Below are positions 9,471 through 17,927 of a stretch of DNA of 64,000 bases, one piece after another; the stretch's first letter is position 1; every line of letters begins with the position of its first letter. Origin of the DNA: Mucilaginibacter mallensis (lineage in GTDB: Bacteria; Bacteroidota; Bacteroidia; Sphingobacteriales; Sphingobacteriaceae); assembly GCF_900105165.1 (NCBI RefSeq), contig NZ_LT629740.1:5456001-5520000 (forward strand), written 5' to 3'. A program made the translations under genes and the position numbers. The notes under the pieces are model-generated. The model had not been told where the DNA came from, ran no database searches, and saw only the letters and a list, made by a program, of their open reading frames with translations.

Positions 9471-10391
9471 TTAGAATTTTAATGCCGCTCCTGCTGTAAA
9501 ATAAAATACTGAAGGTTTTTCAGGTACACCCAATTCTTTTGCAATTGCTGCCGATTTAAACTCATTTTCAACGATTGCATAGGTTGGTATAAAGCTAAAA
9601 ATAAAATGATTAATCTTGTATTCCACAGGCATTGAAAGTTCATCATCAAGCAGTTTAAATTGATCTACATTCTGTTCAAACTTATTGATCAATGCGGTTT
9701 GTGCCGCTTCCTTTTTTGCCTTTTTGAAAACCTTTTGTGTTAAAAAGGCATCATAAAAATTCTGTGTTCCGGCATTTACCGTTATAGTTGGCGAAATAAA
9801 TATAAAATCCTTCGCCGCAAATATTTTCTCAAAAACAATATCGTGCGATATGTCGAACGCTAAAAAAGCATCATTGTTAATACCCTGCTTATTTATATCA
9901 TAATCAAAGCTGATGGATGGGGTAATAATATCGCTGATATCATAATCAAAATTAGCATTGAAGGTACTGCTCATGGACGAGCCTATTTGTGTACTGTTAG
10001 TACTGTAAAATAATTTAGTGTATGATACATCGCCCGAAAAACTATCAGTTATATCAAACTCATAGCCCGCTGAAACATCGCCCCCATCTACTTTATTTTT
10101 TTTATTATCCGGCAGATAATCTAAAGTACCGGAAACATACAGCCCTGATTTATGTGTGTACTTAATATCGGGTGAGATAATTGGCGTTGTTGTAAGGCCT
10201 GTTCGCCCCATAAATACATTATTACTTGTATAATTGGCACCAACTTTAATGGATGATTTCTTTTTTACCGTATCATTTAAGGCTTTATTGAGGGTGGCTT
10301 TTAAACTATCAGGCAATGTTTGACTGTAGCCATTGGCGGCTAAAAAGAACATTATCGCCATAAAAAATAATTTGTAAGGGGCTTTAATCAT
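9471..10391 (-). CDS. Probable outer-membrane beta-barrel protein of unknown function
   Basis: A 306-residue protein with a signal peptide ending near NGYSQ (residue 24). The rest alternates polar and hydrophobic residues in strand-like segments (VGANYTSNNVFMGR, GLYVSGTLDYLPD, SAGYEFDITDSFSGDVSYT), which suggests an outer-membrane barrel or a periplasmic beta-rich protein. It ends in a hydrophobic strand with a terminal Phe (AGAALKF), the classical outer-membrane insertion signal. I do not recognise a named family. It is divergent from the Lys/Ala-rich secreted protein gene and shares with it a 157-base regulatory region containing an inverted repeat. Confidence 0.7.
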   Translation of the reverse strand: MIKAPYKLFFMAIMFFLAANGYSQTLPDSLKATLNKALNDTVKKKSSIKVGANYTSNNVFMGRTGLTTTPIISPDIKYTHKSGLYVSGTLDYLPDNKKNKVDGGDVSAGYEFDITDSFSGDVSYTKLFYSTNSTQIGSSMSSTFNANFDYDISDIITPSISFDYDINKQGINNDAFLAFDISHDIVFEKIFAAKDFIFISPTITVNAGTQNFYDAFLTQKVFKKAKKEAAQTALINKFEQNVDQFKLLDDELSMPVEYKINHFIFSFIPTYAIVENEFKSAAIAKELGVPEKPSVFYFTAGAALKF

Positions 10392-10455
10392 AATAGGGGT
10401 TTAACTGGTAAGATATTTATTAATAAATAATATTTAGTTTGACTGCATAATATGC

Positions 10456-10506
10456 AATAGTTTAATGAAAAATAAATATTATTTGGTTAAACTATTATAT
10501 ATCAGC
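10456..10506. promoter_or_regulatory. Inverted repeat in the divergent intergenic region
   Basis: AATAGTTTAA and TTAAACTATT are perfect 10-base inverted arms separated by 31 AT-rich bases, midway between two divergently transcribed genes for exported proteins. The position suits a two-half-site operator controlling both genes, but the composition is AT-rich and chance cannot be excluded. Confidence 0.35.
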
Positions 10507-10548
10507 TTATGTCATAGATGAAAACAATTATAAACTAAATAAAAAAAC

Positions 10549-11064
10549 ATGAAGACATTAGGATTAATTGCAGCCGGCATTTTATTGTCAGCAGCTGCAT
10601 TTGCTCAAACAACTACCCCAGCCCCAACAAAAACCCCGGCCGAAAAAGTGCAGATGAAAGATCTTCGCCAGGATGTGCGTGCTTATGACAACAAAAAAGC
10701 CGATGCAAAACAGGCCATTAAAAAAGGTAACTTAACTGCTGCAGATGCCGACATTGCCGCCGCTAAAACCGACAAGGCCGATATCAAAGCCGATAAGCAA
10801 ACCTTAAAAAGCGAAGGTATAGCCCATCCTGTTAAAACAGCTGAAAAACAGATCAAGAAAAGTGATGAAAAAGCTGTAAAAACAGATGTAAAAGACATAA
10901 AAGCAGATAAAGTAGCCGAACAAAAAGCTGTAAAGGCAGGTGATATTACCGCAGCCCAAGCTGATCAGAAAGATGTAGCTACCGCTAAAAAAGACCTTAA
11001 AAAAGATGCCCGCGAAGCACGTCGCGATGGTGTTAAACACCCTATACGCCGCGCGAAAGCATAA
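10549..11064 (+). CDS. Lys/Ala-rich secreted protein with an internal duplication
   Basis: A 171-residue protein with a clear signal peptide (cleavage near AFAQ, residue 20). The mature part is extremely rich in Lys, Ala and Asp, predicted helical and strongly charged. Two units align: about residues 38-100 and 109-170. Each contains a helix with many KAD/DKAD steps, then GNLTAADAD or GDITAAQAD, then a Lys-rich helix, and closes with EGIAHPVKTAEK or DGVKHPIRRAK. No named family comes to mind. It could bind acidic polymers (nucleic acid, lipid A, teichuronic-type glycans) or be a stress-induced periplasmic helper, but this is inference from composition only. A terminator follows. Confidence 0.78.
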   Translation: MKTLGLIAAGILLSAAAFAQTTTPAPTKTPAEKVQMKDLRQDVRAYDNKKADAKQAIKKGNLTAADADIAAAKTDKADIKADKQTLKSEGIAHPVKTAEKQIKKSDEKAVKTDVKDIKADKVAEQKAVKAGDITAAQADQKDVATAKKDLKKDAREARRDGVKHPIRRAKA

Positions 11065-11084
11065 TATAACAAACACATAGCAGC

Positions 11085-11117
11085 AAAAAGCCCCGGGTAA
11101 TTAAACCCGGGACTTTT
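11085..11117. terminator. Bidirectional rho-independent terminator
   Basis: AAAAGCCCCGGGT and ACCCGGGACTTTT form a GC-rich stem with one mismatch and an AT loop, flanked by A- and T-tracts. It separates the convergent Lys-rich protein gene and the MFS gene. Confidence 0.85.
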
Positions 11118-11150
11118 GTATTATATCGTATTTATTATGCTTTATTTTTT

Positions 11151-12407
11151 TTAAGCCGCACTTATTACCGACTGGTTTAATAACTGTTCATCGCGTTTCT
11201 TCATTTTAGCCTTATGTAAAAAGCGCAGGTGCAGCAGGCCTATCATTAATGCGATAACCCCTTCGCCCAATACCGTATTGGTGGTGCCTATCCATTTAGA
11301 TATACTGCCAATAAGCAAACCGCCCAAAGGCTGCATCCCGAAAAATGCCATTGCGTAAAAGCTGATAACCCGGCCCCGCATGTTGATATCTGATGAAGTT
11401 TGTATAACCGTATTGCTGATCGTAATCTGCGACATCATTCCAAAACCTGCAACTGCTGAAAATATCAACGCCAATATATAATTATGCTCATGCGAGAACA
11501 GTACAAGGCCTGCGCCAAATACCAGTGTATTTATTCCCAATATTTTTTTAAGGTTATGCCCCGGTTTAAGTGACGCTAGAAATATTGCTCCGGCAAATGC
11601 GCCCAGCCCAATAAAGCTGTCAATAATACCAAAGGTTGATGCCGTGCCCTTAAAAACATCCCTGGCATAAAACGGGATCAACGTGCTGTATGGCAACACA
11701 AATAAGCTCACCAGCATAAGCATTATCAGTATAAATGATATTTCAGGGGTGCGTTTAATATAGCTGAAGCCTTCCTTAAGTTCGCCAAATACGTTTTTAG
11801 GGTGTGGCTTATTAATATATTTTGGCAGCTTCATCAGTAATAAGGAGATGATAACCGCAACAAAACTTAAGGCATTCATTAAAAAACAAACACCATCGCC
11901 CAGGTTCTCCAATACTATACCCGCTATTGCCGGGCCGATAAGGCGGGAAAGATTTACCATTGATGAGTTGAGGGCAAGCGCGTTGGGCAGATCATTCTTA
12001 TCTTCGATCATTTCATAAACCAATGATTGTCTTGCCGGTACATCAAAAGCATTTATTATACCTAAAACTACGCTCAGTGCCAATATTTCCCACACCACGT
12101 AATGTTTGGAGAATATGAGTATGGTTAATAAAACAGCCTGTATCATTGATGCCACCTGCGTGGTAAGCAGTACCCGGTAGCGGTTGTACCTGTCTGACAC
12201 CACACCGCCCAGCAATGAAAATAAAAATGATGGGAACTGGCTCGCAAAAAGTGTAAGCCCCAGCATAAATGTGGAATGTGTAAGCGAATATATAACCCAG
12301 CTTACCGCGGTTTTCTGCATCCATGTTCCTATCAATGAAATGGATTGACCGCCAAAATATAATCTGTAATTTCTGCTTTTAAATGCTCTGAATGTACTTA
12401 TGTTCAT
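11151..12407 (-). CDS. MFS exporter (EntS-like, MFS_3 type)
   Basis: A 418-residue inner-membrane transporter with about twelve hydrophobic segments. The start FRAFKSRNYRLYFGGQSISLIGTWMQ within the first 40 residues and the loop GVVSDRYNRYRVLL are typical of the enterobactin-exporter-like MFS_3 group, which pump small molecules or drugs outward by proton antiport. The ATG at 12407 is preferred to a GTG six bases upstream. The MarR-type regulator gene lies 41 bases upstream on the same strand, so the pair probably forms a self-regulated efflux operon. The substrate cannot be told from sequence. Confidence 0.88.
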   Translation of the reverse strand: MNISTFRAFKSRNYRLYFGGQSISLIGTWMQKTAVSWVIYSLTHSTFMLGLTLFASQFPSFLFSLLGGVVSDRYNRYRVLLTTQVASMIQAVLLTILIFSKHYVVWEILALSVVLGIINAFDVPARQSLVYEMIEDKNDLPNALALNSSMVNLSRLIGPAIAGIVLENLGDGVCFLMNALSFVAVIISLLLMKLPKYINKPHPKNVFGELKEGFSYIKRTPEISFILIMLMLVSLFVLPYSTLIPFYARDVFKGTASTFGIIDSFIGLGAFAGAIFLASLKPGHNLKKILGINTLVFGAGLVLFSHEHNYILALIFSAVAGFGMMSQITISNTVIQTSSDINMRGRVISFYAMAFFGMQPLGGLLIGSISKWIGTTNTVLGEGVIALMIGLLHLRFLHKAKMKKRDEQLLNQSVISAA

Positions 12408-12448
12408 TATCACCCTCTATTTATAATTATTCGATAAGCTAAGCGCCC

Positions 12449-12886
12449 TTACTCAAAATCAACTATTTTGGTTAGTGGTGCAATAGCCTGTTTTAGTATT
12501 TCCTGTTCTTCGGCTGTGCAGGTTGCATTAATGGCCTTCTCCAGCCATTCATCCCTTTCGCTACGCATCTTTAATATGGTTTGCTCGCCTTTTACGGTTA
12601 ACGATATAACTACTTTCCGCTTATCGGTTTCTGAGTTTGTGCGGAGGATCAACCCCTCCTCCAAAAGATGACTCAATATTTGCGACATGGATTGGTTGGT
12701 GATCTTTTCCATTGAGGCTAGTTCGCTTGGCAATAAACCGCCATGCTGTAATAGTAAGCCCAATGTTGAGCGCTCGGTAAGCGAAAGCTGCTGCGCAGTG
12801 ATCGATTCTCTGCGCAATTTCTTTATCAGCCTTGTTACAACGGTGCGCAAGTCTGATACATACTGAAAATCTTTTTCGTTACTCAT
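12449..12886 (-). CDS. MarR family transcriptional regulator
   Basis: A 145-residue winged-helix protein. The recognition region (LTERSTLGLLLQHG, LPSELASMEKITNQSMSQ, then GLILRTNSETDKRKVVISLT) has the MarR layout, with the wing motif D-K-R-K-V. Members usually repress a neighbouring efflux gene and release DNA on binding small phenolic ligands. It is the first gene of a two-gene unit with the MFS exporter. Direct repeats just upstream of its start are the likely operator. Confidence 0.9.
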   Translation of the reverse strand: MSNEKDFQYVSDLRTVVTRLIKKLRRESITAQQLSLTERSTLGLLLQHGGLLPSELASMEKITNQSMSQILSHLLEEGLILRTNSETDKRKVVISLTVKGEQTILKMRSERDEWLEKAINATCTAEEQEILKQAIAPLTKIVDFE

Positions 12887-12890
12887 ATTA

Positions 12891-12912
12891 TAGTAAGTTA
12901 TACTAATAAGTT
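12891..12912. promoter_or_regulatory. Direct repeats upstream of marR, candidate operator
   Basis: On the minus strand AACTTATTA and AACTTACTA lie in tandem four bases apart, ending five bases before the start codon of the MarR gene. The site overlaps the place where RNA polymerase or the ribosome would bind, as expected for autorepression. Confidence 0.4.
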
Positions 12913-13088
12913 TGCCTTACAAATATACGGCTTGTTTTTATAACCATTTACAGCCATTATCATCCTATTGTTATAAAAATTTTGTGTTATTTTATGTTGG
13001 CCATAAATTTTATTATCTTGAACCTCTACATGTATCATTACGGCGGGTTTTCCGTTTAATGTTATAACCTGCGAAAATGTGCTGACAA

Positions 13089-16000
13089 ATGAATGCTACT
13101 GAAAATTATGAGCTTTTAATTGGCAAGATCAACACCTTTATACGGAAGTATTATTTGAATAATCTTTTGCGGGGATTGATCTTTTTAGGAGCGGGCTTAT
13201 TTTCAGCATATGTAGTTATCACCCTGAGCGAATATTTCGGCAATTTCAGCGTGATATTACGCACCATCCTCTTTTACTTTTTTATCGTACTAAACCTGGG
13301 CCTGATTGGCTGGCTGGTAATCCCTTCATTACTGGCATGGCTAAAATTGGGCAAAACTCTAACCCATGATGAAGCAGCCGAAATTATTGGCAAACACTTT
13401 AGCGGCGTTAATGATAAACTACTCAACACGCTTCAACTTAAAAAACAAGCTATTGTTGATGAACGCCACCGCGCGCTGATAGAGGCCAGTATTGATCAAA
13501 AAATAGAACTCTTAAAACCGGTCAGCTTCCCATCGGCCATAAACATAAAGGAAAATAGCAAATACCTTAAATGGATAATAGCCCCGGTAGCATTGATTTG
13601 TGTTATAGCATTGGCGGCGCCATCGGTTTTGACCGAGAGCACTAAAAGGCTGTTAAGGCATAATGAATATTTCGCGCCCGTTGCACCCTTTAAATTTGTT
13701 GTTTTAAACAACTCCTTAGCCGTAGTGCAAGGTCAGGATTTTAAACTCGATCTGAAGCTGGAAGGCGATAAACTCCCAGCCGATGTCTATGTAGAAACCG
13801 CGAATAATACGTTCAAGCTTGATAAACAGAATATAAGCCGCTTTCAATACCTGTTCAGCAATTTGCAACAGAATACGGTTTTTAAGTTAACGGCTAATGG
13901 CTTTACATCAGCATCCTATGAGATCAAAGTTAACCTGCGCCCGTCATTGTTACATTTTGATGTGCGTTTAACCTACCCCGCCTATCTGCATAAAAAAAAT
14001 GAAACACTCCCAAATGCAGGTGATCTTACCATCCCGGCAGGAACTATTGTAAACTGGCAATTCCATACTCAAAATGCTACCGGGATGGTTTTTTCTATGG
14101 ATAATAAAACAGAAGCGCTTGGTTTAAGCGGGCACGATCTGTTTGAGCATAATGAAAAAATCCTTAAAAACACCGTTTACAAAATAAATCCGCTCAACAC
14201 CTCTGTTAAAAACAGCGATTCGGCCAGCTATCGTATTAATGTAATAGCGGATGAGCCTCCTACAATTTCTATTGAGGAAAAGCCTGATTCCATCAGCATG
14301 AAGGCGCTTTATTTTACGGGTAAGATACAGGACGATCACGGTTTTTCATCCCTGGTTTTTCATTACAAAGTTGGAGCGCCCGGCGAGAATGAAACCGGTA
14401 AGGCGCGTTTGTATACGCTACCCGTTAAGGCCGATCTGAGCCAAACACAGGCCGATTTCTTTTACTACTGGAATTTAAAGGACCTGGGCATAAAACCCGG
14501 CGACCAGGTGACTTACTTTTTTGAGGTTGCCGATAATGATGGTGTTAACGGCCCAAAAAGCGTGCGCTCACCCGAGCATACACTTAATGTACCGGATGCT
14601 AAGCAGTTGAATGAGCAATTAAATGCCGGTACACAGTCTGTTAAGCAAAAAATGCAGTCGGCCATAAAAATTGCGGGGCAAGTGGAGCATGATTCGCAAA
14701 AACTGAATGAGCTTTTACTGAATAAAAACACCATATCATTCGATGAAAAAAAGCAGATTGAAGACCTCCTGCAAAAAAAGAAAGATCTGGATGATTTAGT
14801 AAAAGACATACAGAACGAGAACAAAAAGACCGAATATAACCGTCAGGAAAATCAGCAGCAGGATCAGGAAATGGTTGCCAAACAAAAGGAAATGGAAAAG
14901 CTGTTTAATAATGTGCTCGACCCAAAAACCCAGCAAATGCTGCAAAACCTGCAGCAACTTTTACAAAAAGACCAAAAGGATGCTACCCGCGATGAGTTGG
15001 CGAAAATGCAAACCGACAATAAATCGCTGAAAAAAGAGCTCGACCGCATGCTGGAGCTTTACAAAAAACTGGCATTTGATCAAAAACTTGATCAAACAGC
15101 CAATCAGCTTAACCAACTGGCGCAGCAGCAACAAAAATTAGCCGACCAGAATAAACAGCCAAATACTGACACAAAAACAGCACAGCAGGAGCAGCAAAAA
15201 GTAGCCAATGATTTTCAGGAGGTTAAAAAAACGCTGGATGATCTGAAAAAGGAGAACGATCAGAATGAGCAGAAGATGGATTTTGAAGATCCGGCGAAAG
15301 ATGTAAAAAATATAGCCCAGCAAATGCAGGAAAGCAGTGATGACCTGCAAAAAAATAACAATTCAAAAGCATCGCAATCGCAACAGCAAGCCGCCAAACA
15401 AATGCAGCAACTTGCCAGCAAAATGAAACAACAAAATGAGGAAAGCCAGGAAGCCGAAAACAACATAGATATACAGGAACTGCGCGAATTGCTTAAAAAT
15501 CTGGTAAACAGCTCCTTTCAGCAGGAAAATGTGATGCAAACGCTAAAGGGCACCAACCCTACCGATCCTAATTATATCACCCTTGCCCAAAAGCAAAAAG
15601 ATATAAAAGACAATCTTAAAACAGCCGAAGATAGTTTGTATGCGCTGAGCAGGCGTGTGCCGCAAATACAATCAACCGTTAATAAAGAAATTACCGGGAT
15701 AAATGATCATATTGATAAAGCGCTTGTTAATTTGGGCGACCGGCAAACACCCGAAGCATCAGGTAATCAGCAATTCGCGATGACGGCCATGAACAATTTG
15801 GCACTAATGTTGAGTGAAGCGCTTGAACAATTACAGAATATGCAAAAAAATGGGCAGGGAAAAGGGAAAGGAAAAAAACAATCCCTTGCGCAACTGGCAC
15901 AAATGCAACAGCAATTGAACCAGAATATGCAAAAAGCCCGCGAGCAAATGCAACAACAAGGCAATCAGGGGAAAAATGGCCAAAAACAAGGTCAGGGTAC

Positions 16001-16454
16001 TCCCAAAGATGGCCAGGAGGGTAATATGAGCGAGCAGTTGGCTAAAATGGCACGGCAACAGCAAATGATACGGGAGATGTTGCAGCAGATTAACCAGGAC
16101 GAAAATAAAGATGGCAGGAATGGTTTGGGCGATCTTGATAAAATTTCGCAGCAAATGGAACAAAACGAACGCGATCTCGTAAACAAGAGAATCACCGATG
16201 AAGCATTAAAAAGGCAACAGCAGATTCAAAGCAGATTACTGGACGCGGAAAAGGCTGACCAACAGCGCGAACAGGATCAGCAGCGCGAAAGTCATGCCGG
16301 CAAAGACATGCCTCCCGGGTATATTAAAGCATTGCAGGATTACCAACAAGTAAAAGCAAAACAGACAGAACAGATCAGAACGGTATCTCCGGCACTTAAC
16401 TTATATTATAAACAAAGAATAAATTTGTACTTTGATCAAATTAATGCCAAGTAG
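13089..16454 (+). CDS. DUF4175-type large membrane-anchored coiled-coil protein
   Basis: A 1121-residue protein. Two or three membrane segments lie near residues 25-85 and one near 160-180, followed by a beta-rich extracytoplasmic region (about 190-490), then a very long helical region (about 500-1080) dominated by Gln, Lys and Asn with stretches such as QQQQKLADQNKQ and QMQQQGNQGKNG. This layout matches proteins annotated DUF4175 in Bacteroidota, whose role is not established. The stop is one base before the next gene's ATG, and the ATPase and YbeY genes follow without a gap, so the three are co-transcribed. The Gln-rich codon run (caa/cag) gives a locally low-complexity DNA track. Confidence 0.82.
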   Translation: MNATENYELLIGKINTFIRKYYLNNLLRGLIFLGAGLFSAYVVITLSEYFGNFSVILRTILFYFFIVLNLGLIGWLVIPSLLAWLKLGKTLTHDEAAEIIGKHFSGVNDKLLNTLQLKKQAIVDERHRALIEASIDQKIELLKPVSFPSAINIKENSKYLKWIIAPVALICVIALAAPSVLTESTKRLLRHNEYFAPVAPFKFVVLNNSLAVVQGQDFKLDLKLEGDKLPADVYVETANNTFKLDKQNISRFQYLFSNLQQNTVFKLTANGFTSASYEIKVNLRPSLLHFDVRLTYPAYLHKKNETLPNAGDLTIPAGTIVNWQFHTQNATGMVFSMDNKTEALGLSGHDLFEHNEKILKNTVYKINPLNTSVKNSDSASYRINVIADEPPTISIEEKPDSISMKALYFTGKIQDDHGFSSLVFHYKVGAPGENETGKARLYTLPVKADLSQTQADFFYYWNLKDLGIKPGDQVTYFFEVADNDGVNGPKSVRSPEHTLNVPDAKQLNEQLNAGTQSVKQKMQSAIKIAGQVEHDSQKLNELLLNKNTISFDEKKQIEDLLQKKKDLDDLVKDIQNENKKTEYNRQENQQQDQEMVAKQKEMEKLFNNVLDPKTQQMLQNLQQLLQKDQKDATRDELAKMQTDNKSLKKELDRMLELYKKLAFDQKLDQTANQLNQLAQQQQKLADQNKQPNTDTKTAQQEQQKVANDFQEVKKTLDDLKKENDQNEQKMDFEDPAKDVKNIAQQMQESSDDLQKNNNSKASQSQQQAAKQMQQLASKMKQQNEESQEAENNIDIQELRELLKNLVNSSFQQENVMQTLKGTNPTDPNYITLAQKQKDIKDNLKTAEDSLYALSRRVPQIQSTVNKEITGINDHIDKALVNLGDRQTPEASGNQQFAMTAMNNLALMLSEALEQLQNMQKNGQGKGKGKKQSLAQLAQMQQQLNQNMQKAREQMQQQGNQGKNGQKQGQGTPKDGQEGNMSEQLAKMARQQQMIREMLQQINQDENKDGRNGLGDLDKISQQMEQNERDLVNKRITDEALKRQQQIQSRLLDAEKADQQREQDQQRESHAGKDMPPGYIKALQDYQQVKAKQTEQIRTVSPALNLYYKQRINLYFDQINAK

Positions 16455-16455
16455 T

Positions 16456-16878
16456 ATGGAACAGGAAAAAGTTCGGGTAGGCAAATTATACACCTTACAG
16501 CTGCAAGCCAAAGAGGAAAGTATAGCCCAACTGGAGAATTTAATTGAAAACATAGCAGACAGGTATGGCATCAGCGAGGATACCTTTGCTAATATGATGA
16601 CTTGCCTTAATGAAGCTTTGATCAATGCCATGAAACATGGCAACAAAATGGATCCGAATAAAAAGGTAATTATAAATGCTGAGGTTGAATCCAAACGCAT
16701 CGTATGGACTATTACCGACGAAGGTGAAGGGTTTGATTATACCCATTTGCCCGACCCTACAGCGCCTGAAAACCTGGAGAACTTAACGGGCCGTGGTATA
16801 TTTATTATAAAACATCTTGCCGATCAGTGCATATTTAACACCACGGGCAACGAAATAGAACTTCATTTTAAGATATAA
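16456..16878 (+). CDS. RsbW/SpoIIAB-like ATP-binding protein (HATPase_c)
   Basis: A 140-residue GHKL-fold ATPase: N box around N52 (LNEALINAMKHGN), G1 box DEGEGFDY at 88-95 and G2 box GRGIFIIKHLAD at 112-123. Such small HATPase proteins act as anti-sigma or anti-anti-sigma kinases in partner-switching. The start at 16456 is preferred over in-frame ATGs at 16444 and further upstream because it begins one base after the preceding stop and gives the usual short lead. No sigma factor or STAS-domain antagonist lies next to it, so the target is unknown. It overlaps ybeY by one base. Confidence 0.88.
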   Translation: MEQEKVRVGKLYTLQLQAKEESIAQLENLIENIADRYGISEDTFANMMTCLNEALINAMKHGNKMDPNKKVIINAEVESKRIVWTITDEGEGFDYTHLPDPTAPENLENLTGRGIFIIKHLADQCIFNTTGNEIELHFKI

Positions 16879-17309
16879 TGCCTGCAATACAGTTTTTTGA
16901 AGAAGATATTGCCTATAAGCTAAAGAATAAAACACAGGTAAGGCAATGGATAACTGATACTATACTTGCCGAAGGCTATAAATTAAAAGAACTTACCTAC
17001 ATCTTTTGCTCGGATGCTTATTTATTGCAGATAAACCAGCAATACCTCGACCATGATACTTATACCGACATTGTAACCTTTGATAACTCAGAGATTGAGG
17101 GCGCAATTATCGGCGATATTTTTATATCGATAGACCGTATCAGGGATAACGCGGCCAAGTTTGGCGTTACCGAAGCAACCGAATTACACCGGGTAATTAT
17201 ACATGGTGTTTTGCATTTATTGGGCTACACGGATAAATCGGTGGCTGATAAGAATAAAATGACACAAAAAGAAGATTTCTATTTGAACAGACGAAGCTTT
17301 AATAGCTAA
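16878..17309 (+). CDS. ybeY: Endoribonuclease YbeY, 16S rRNA maturation
   Basis: A 143-residue zinc-dependent RNase needed for 16S rRNA 3'-end processing and ribosome quality control. The signature reads HGVLHLLGYTDK: H109 and H113 are the first two ligands, while the third position, His in the usual GYDH, is here D119 in YTDK. Bacteroidota YbeY proteins commonly carry K-D or T-D here, so this is a lineage variant rather than damage. The ATG overlaps the last base of the upstream stop (TAATG), implying translational coupling to the RsbW-like gene. Confidence 0.92.
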   Translation: MPAIQFFEEDIAYKLKNKTQVRQWITDTILAEGYKLKELTYIFCSDAYLLQINQQYLDHDTYTDIVTFDNSEIEGAIIGDIFISIDRIRDNAAKFGVTEATELHRVIIHGVLHLLGYTDKSVADKNKMTQKEDFYLNRRSFNS

Positions 17310-17348
17310 TTTTACGTTATAAACACATCATTATAAAAACAATTAGCC

Positions 17349-17861
17349 ATGAAATTATTAGCGATCTTTTTAACTTTAATGCTGATCACGCCGGCAGCTG
17401 AAGTTTATCAGTTTAAATTAAAAACTATTGACGGGCAGGACTTTTCTTTAGCCAAATACAAAGGCAAAAAGATATTGGTCGTTAACACCGCCTCAAAATG
17501 CGGTTATACCCCGCAATATGCCGACCTGCAAAAATTGGCAGACCTGTATAAAGACAAAGTTGTAGTAGTTGGTTTCCCTGAAAACAACTTTGCCGGCCAG
17601 GAACCAGGTACTAACGCTGAAATTAAAAGCTTTTGCACAGGCAAATACAACGTTACCTTCCCTTTAAGCGAAAAAGTGAGTGTTAAGGGCGATGATATTG
17701 CACCTCTGTTTAAATATTTGACGGAAGCACCAAACCCTGATTTTACAGGCGAAGTAAAATGGAACTTTGAAAAATTCCTGCTTGATGAAAATGGTAAGCT
17801 GATCCACCGTTACCGTTCAGCAGTAAAACCATTGGATCCAGCAATTACAAATGCGTTGTAA
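17349..17861 (+). CDS. Glutathione peroxidase family protein (thiol peroxidase)
   Basis: A 170-residue thioredoxin-fold peroxidase reducing hydroperoxides. The catalytic tetrad is visible: C51 in NTASKCGYT, Q84 in FAGQEPG, and W138 with N139 in KWNFEKF. The active residue is Cys, not selenocysteine, and C96 in KSFCTG is a candidate resolving Cys, so the physiological reductant is more likely thioredoxin than glutathione. A hydrophobic stretch at residues 1-17 looks like a short signal peptide, suggesting export. A bidirectional terminator follows. Confidence 0.93.
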   Translation: MKLLAIFLTLMLITPAAEVYQFKLKTIDGQDFSLAKYKGKKILVVNTASKCGYTPQYADLQKLADLYKDKVVVVGFPENNFAGQEPGTNAEIKSFCTGKYNVTFPLSEKVSVKGDDIAPLFKYLTEAPNPDFTGEVKWNFEKFLLDENGKLIHRYRSAVKPLDPAITNAL

Positions 17862-17875
17862 GTAAAACTCATACT

Positions 17876-17915
17876 AAAAAGAAAAGCCACTGAATATTCA
17901 GTGGCTTTTCTTTTA
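17876..17915. terminator. Bidirectional rho-independent terminator
   Basis: AAAAGAAAAGCCACTGAA and TTCAGTGGCTTTTCTTTT form a long near-perfect stem with flanking A- and T-runs, between the convergent peroxidase and MlaD-like genes. Confidence 0.9.
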
Positions 17916-17927
17916 TCCGGCAATCTT

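Noticed and set aside
15100..16000. Tandem-repeat or CRISPR-like look of the caa/cag-rich stretch
   Set aside because: It is coding sequence for the Gln-rich helix of the DUF4175 protein; repeats are irregular and there are no spacers.
17199..17240. YbeY third zinc ligand apparently lost (Asp instead of His)
   Set aside because: Bacteroidota YbeY proteins commonly have this form, and Asp can bind zinc; not treated as inactivation.
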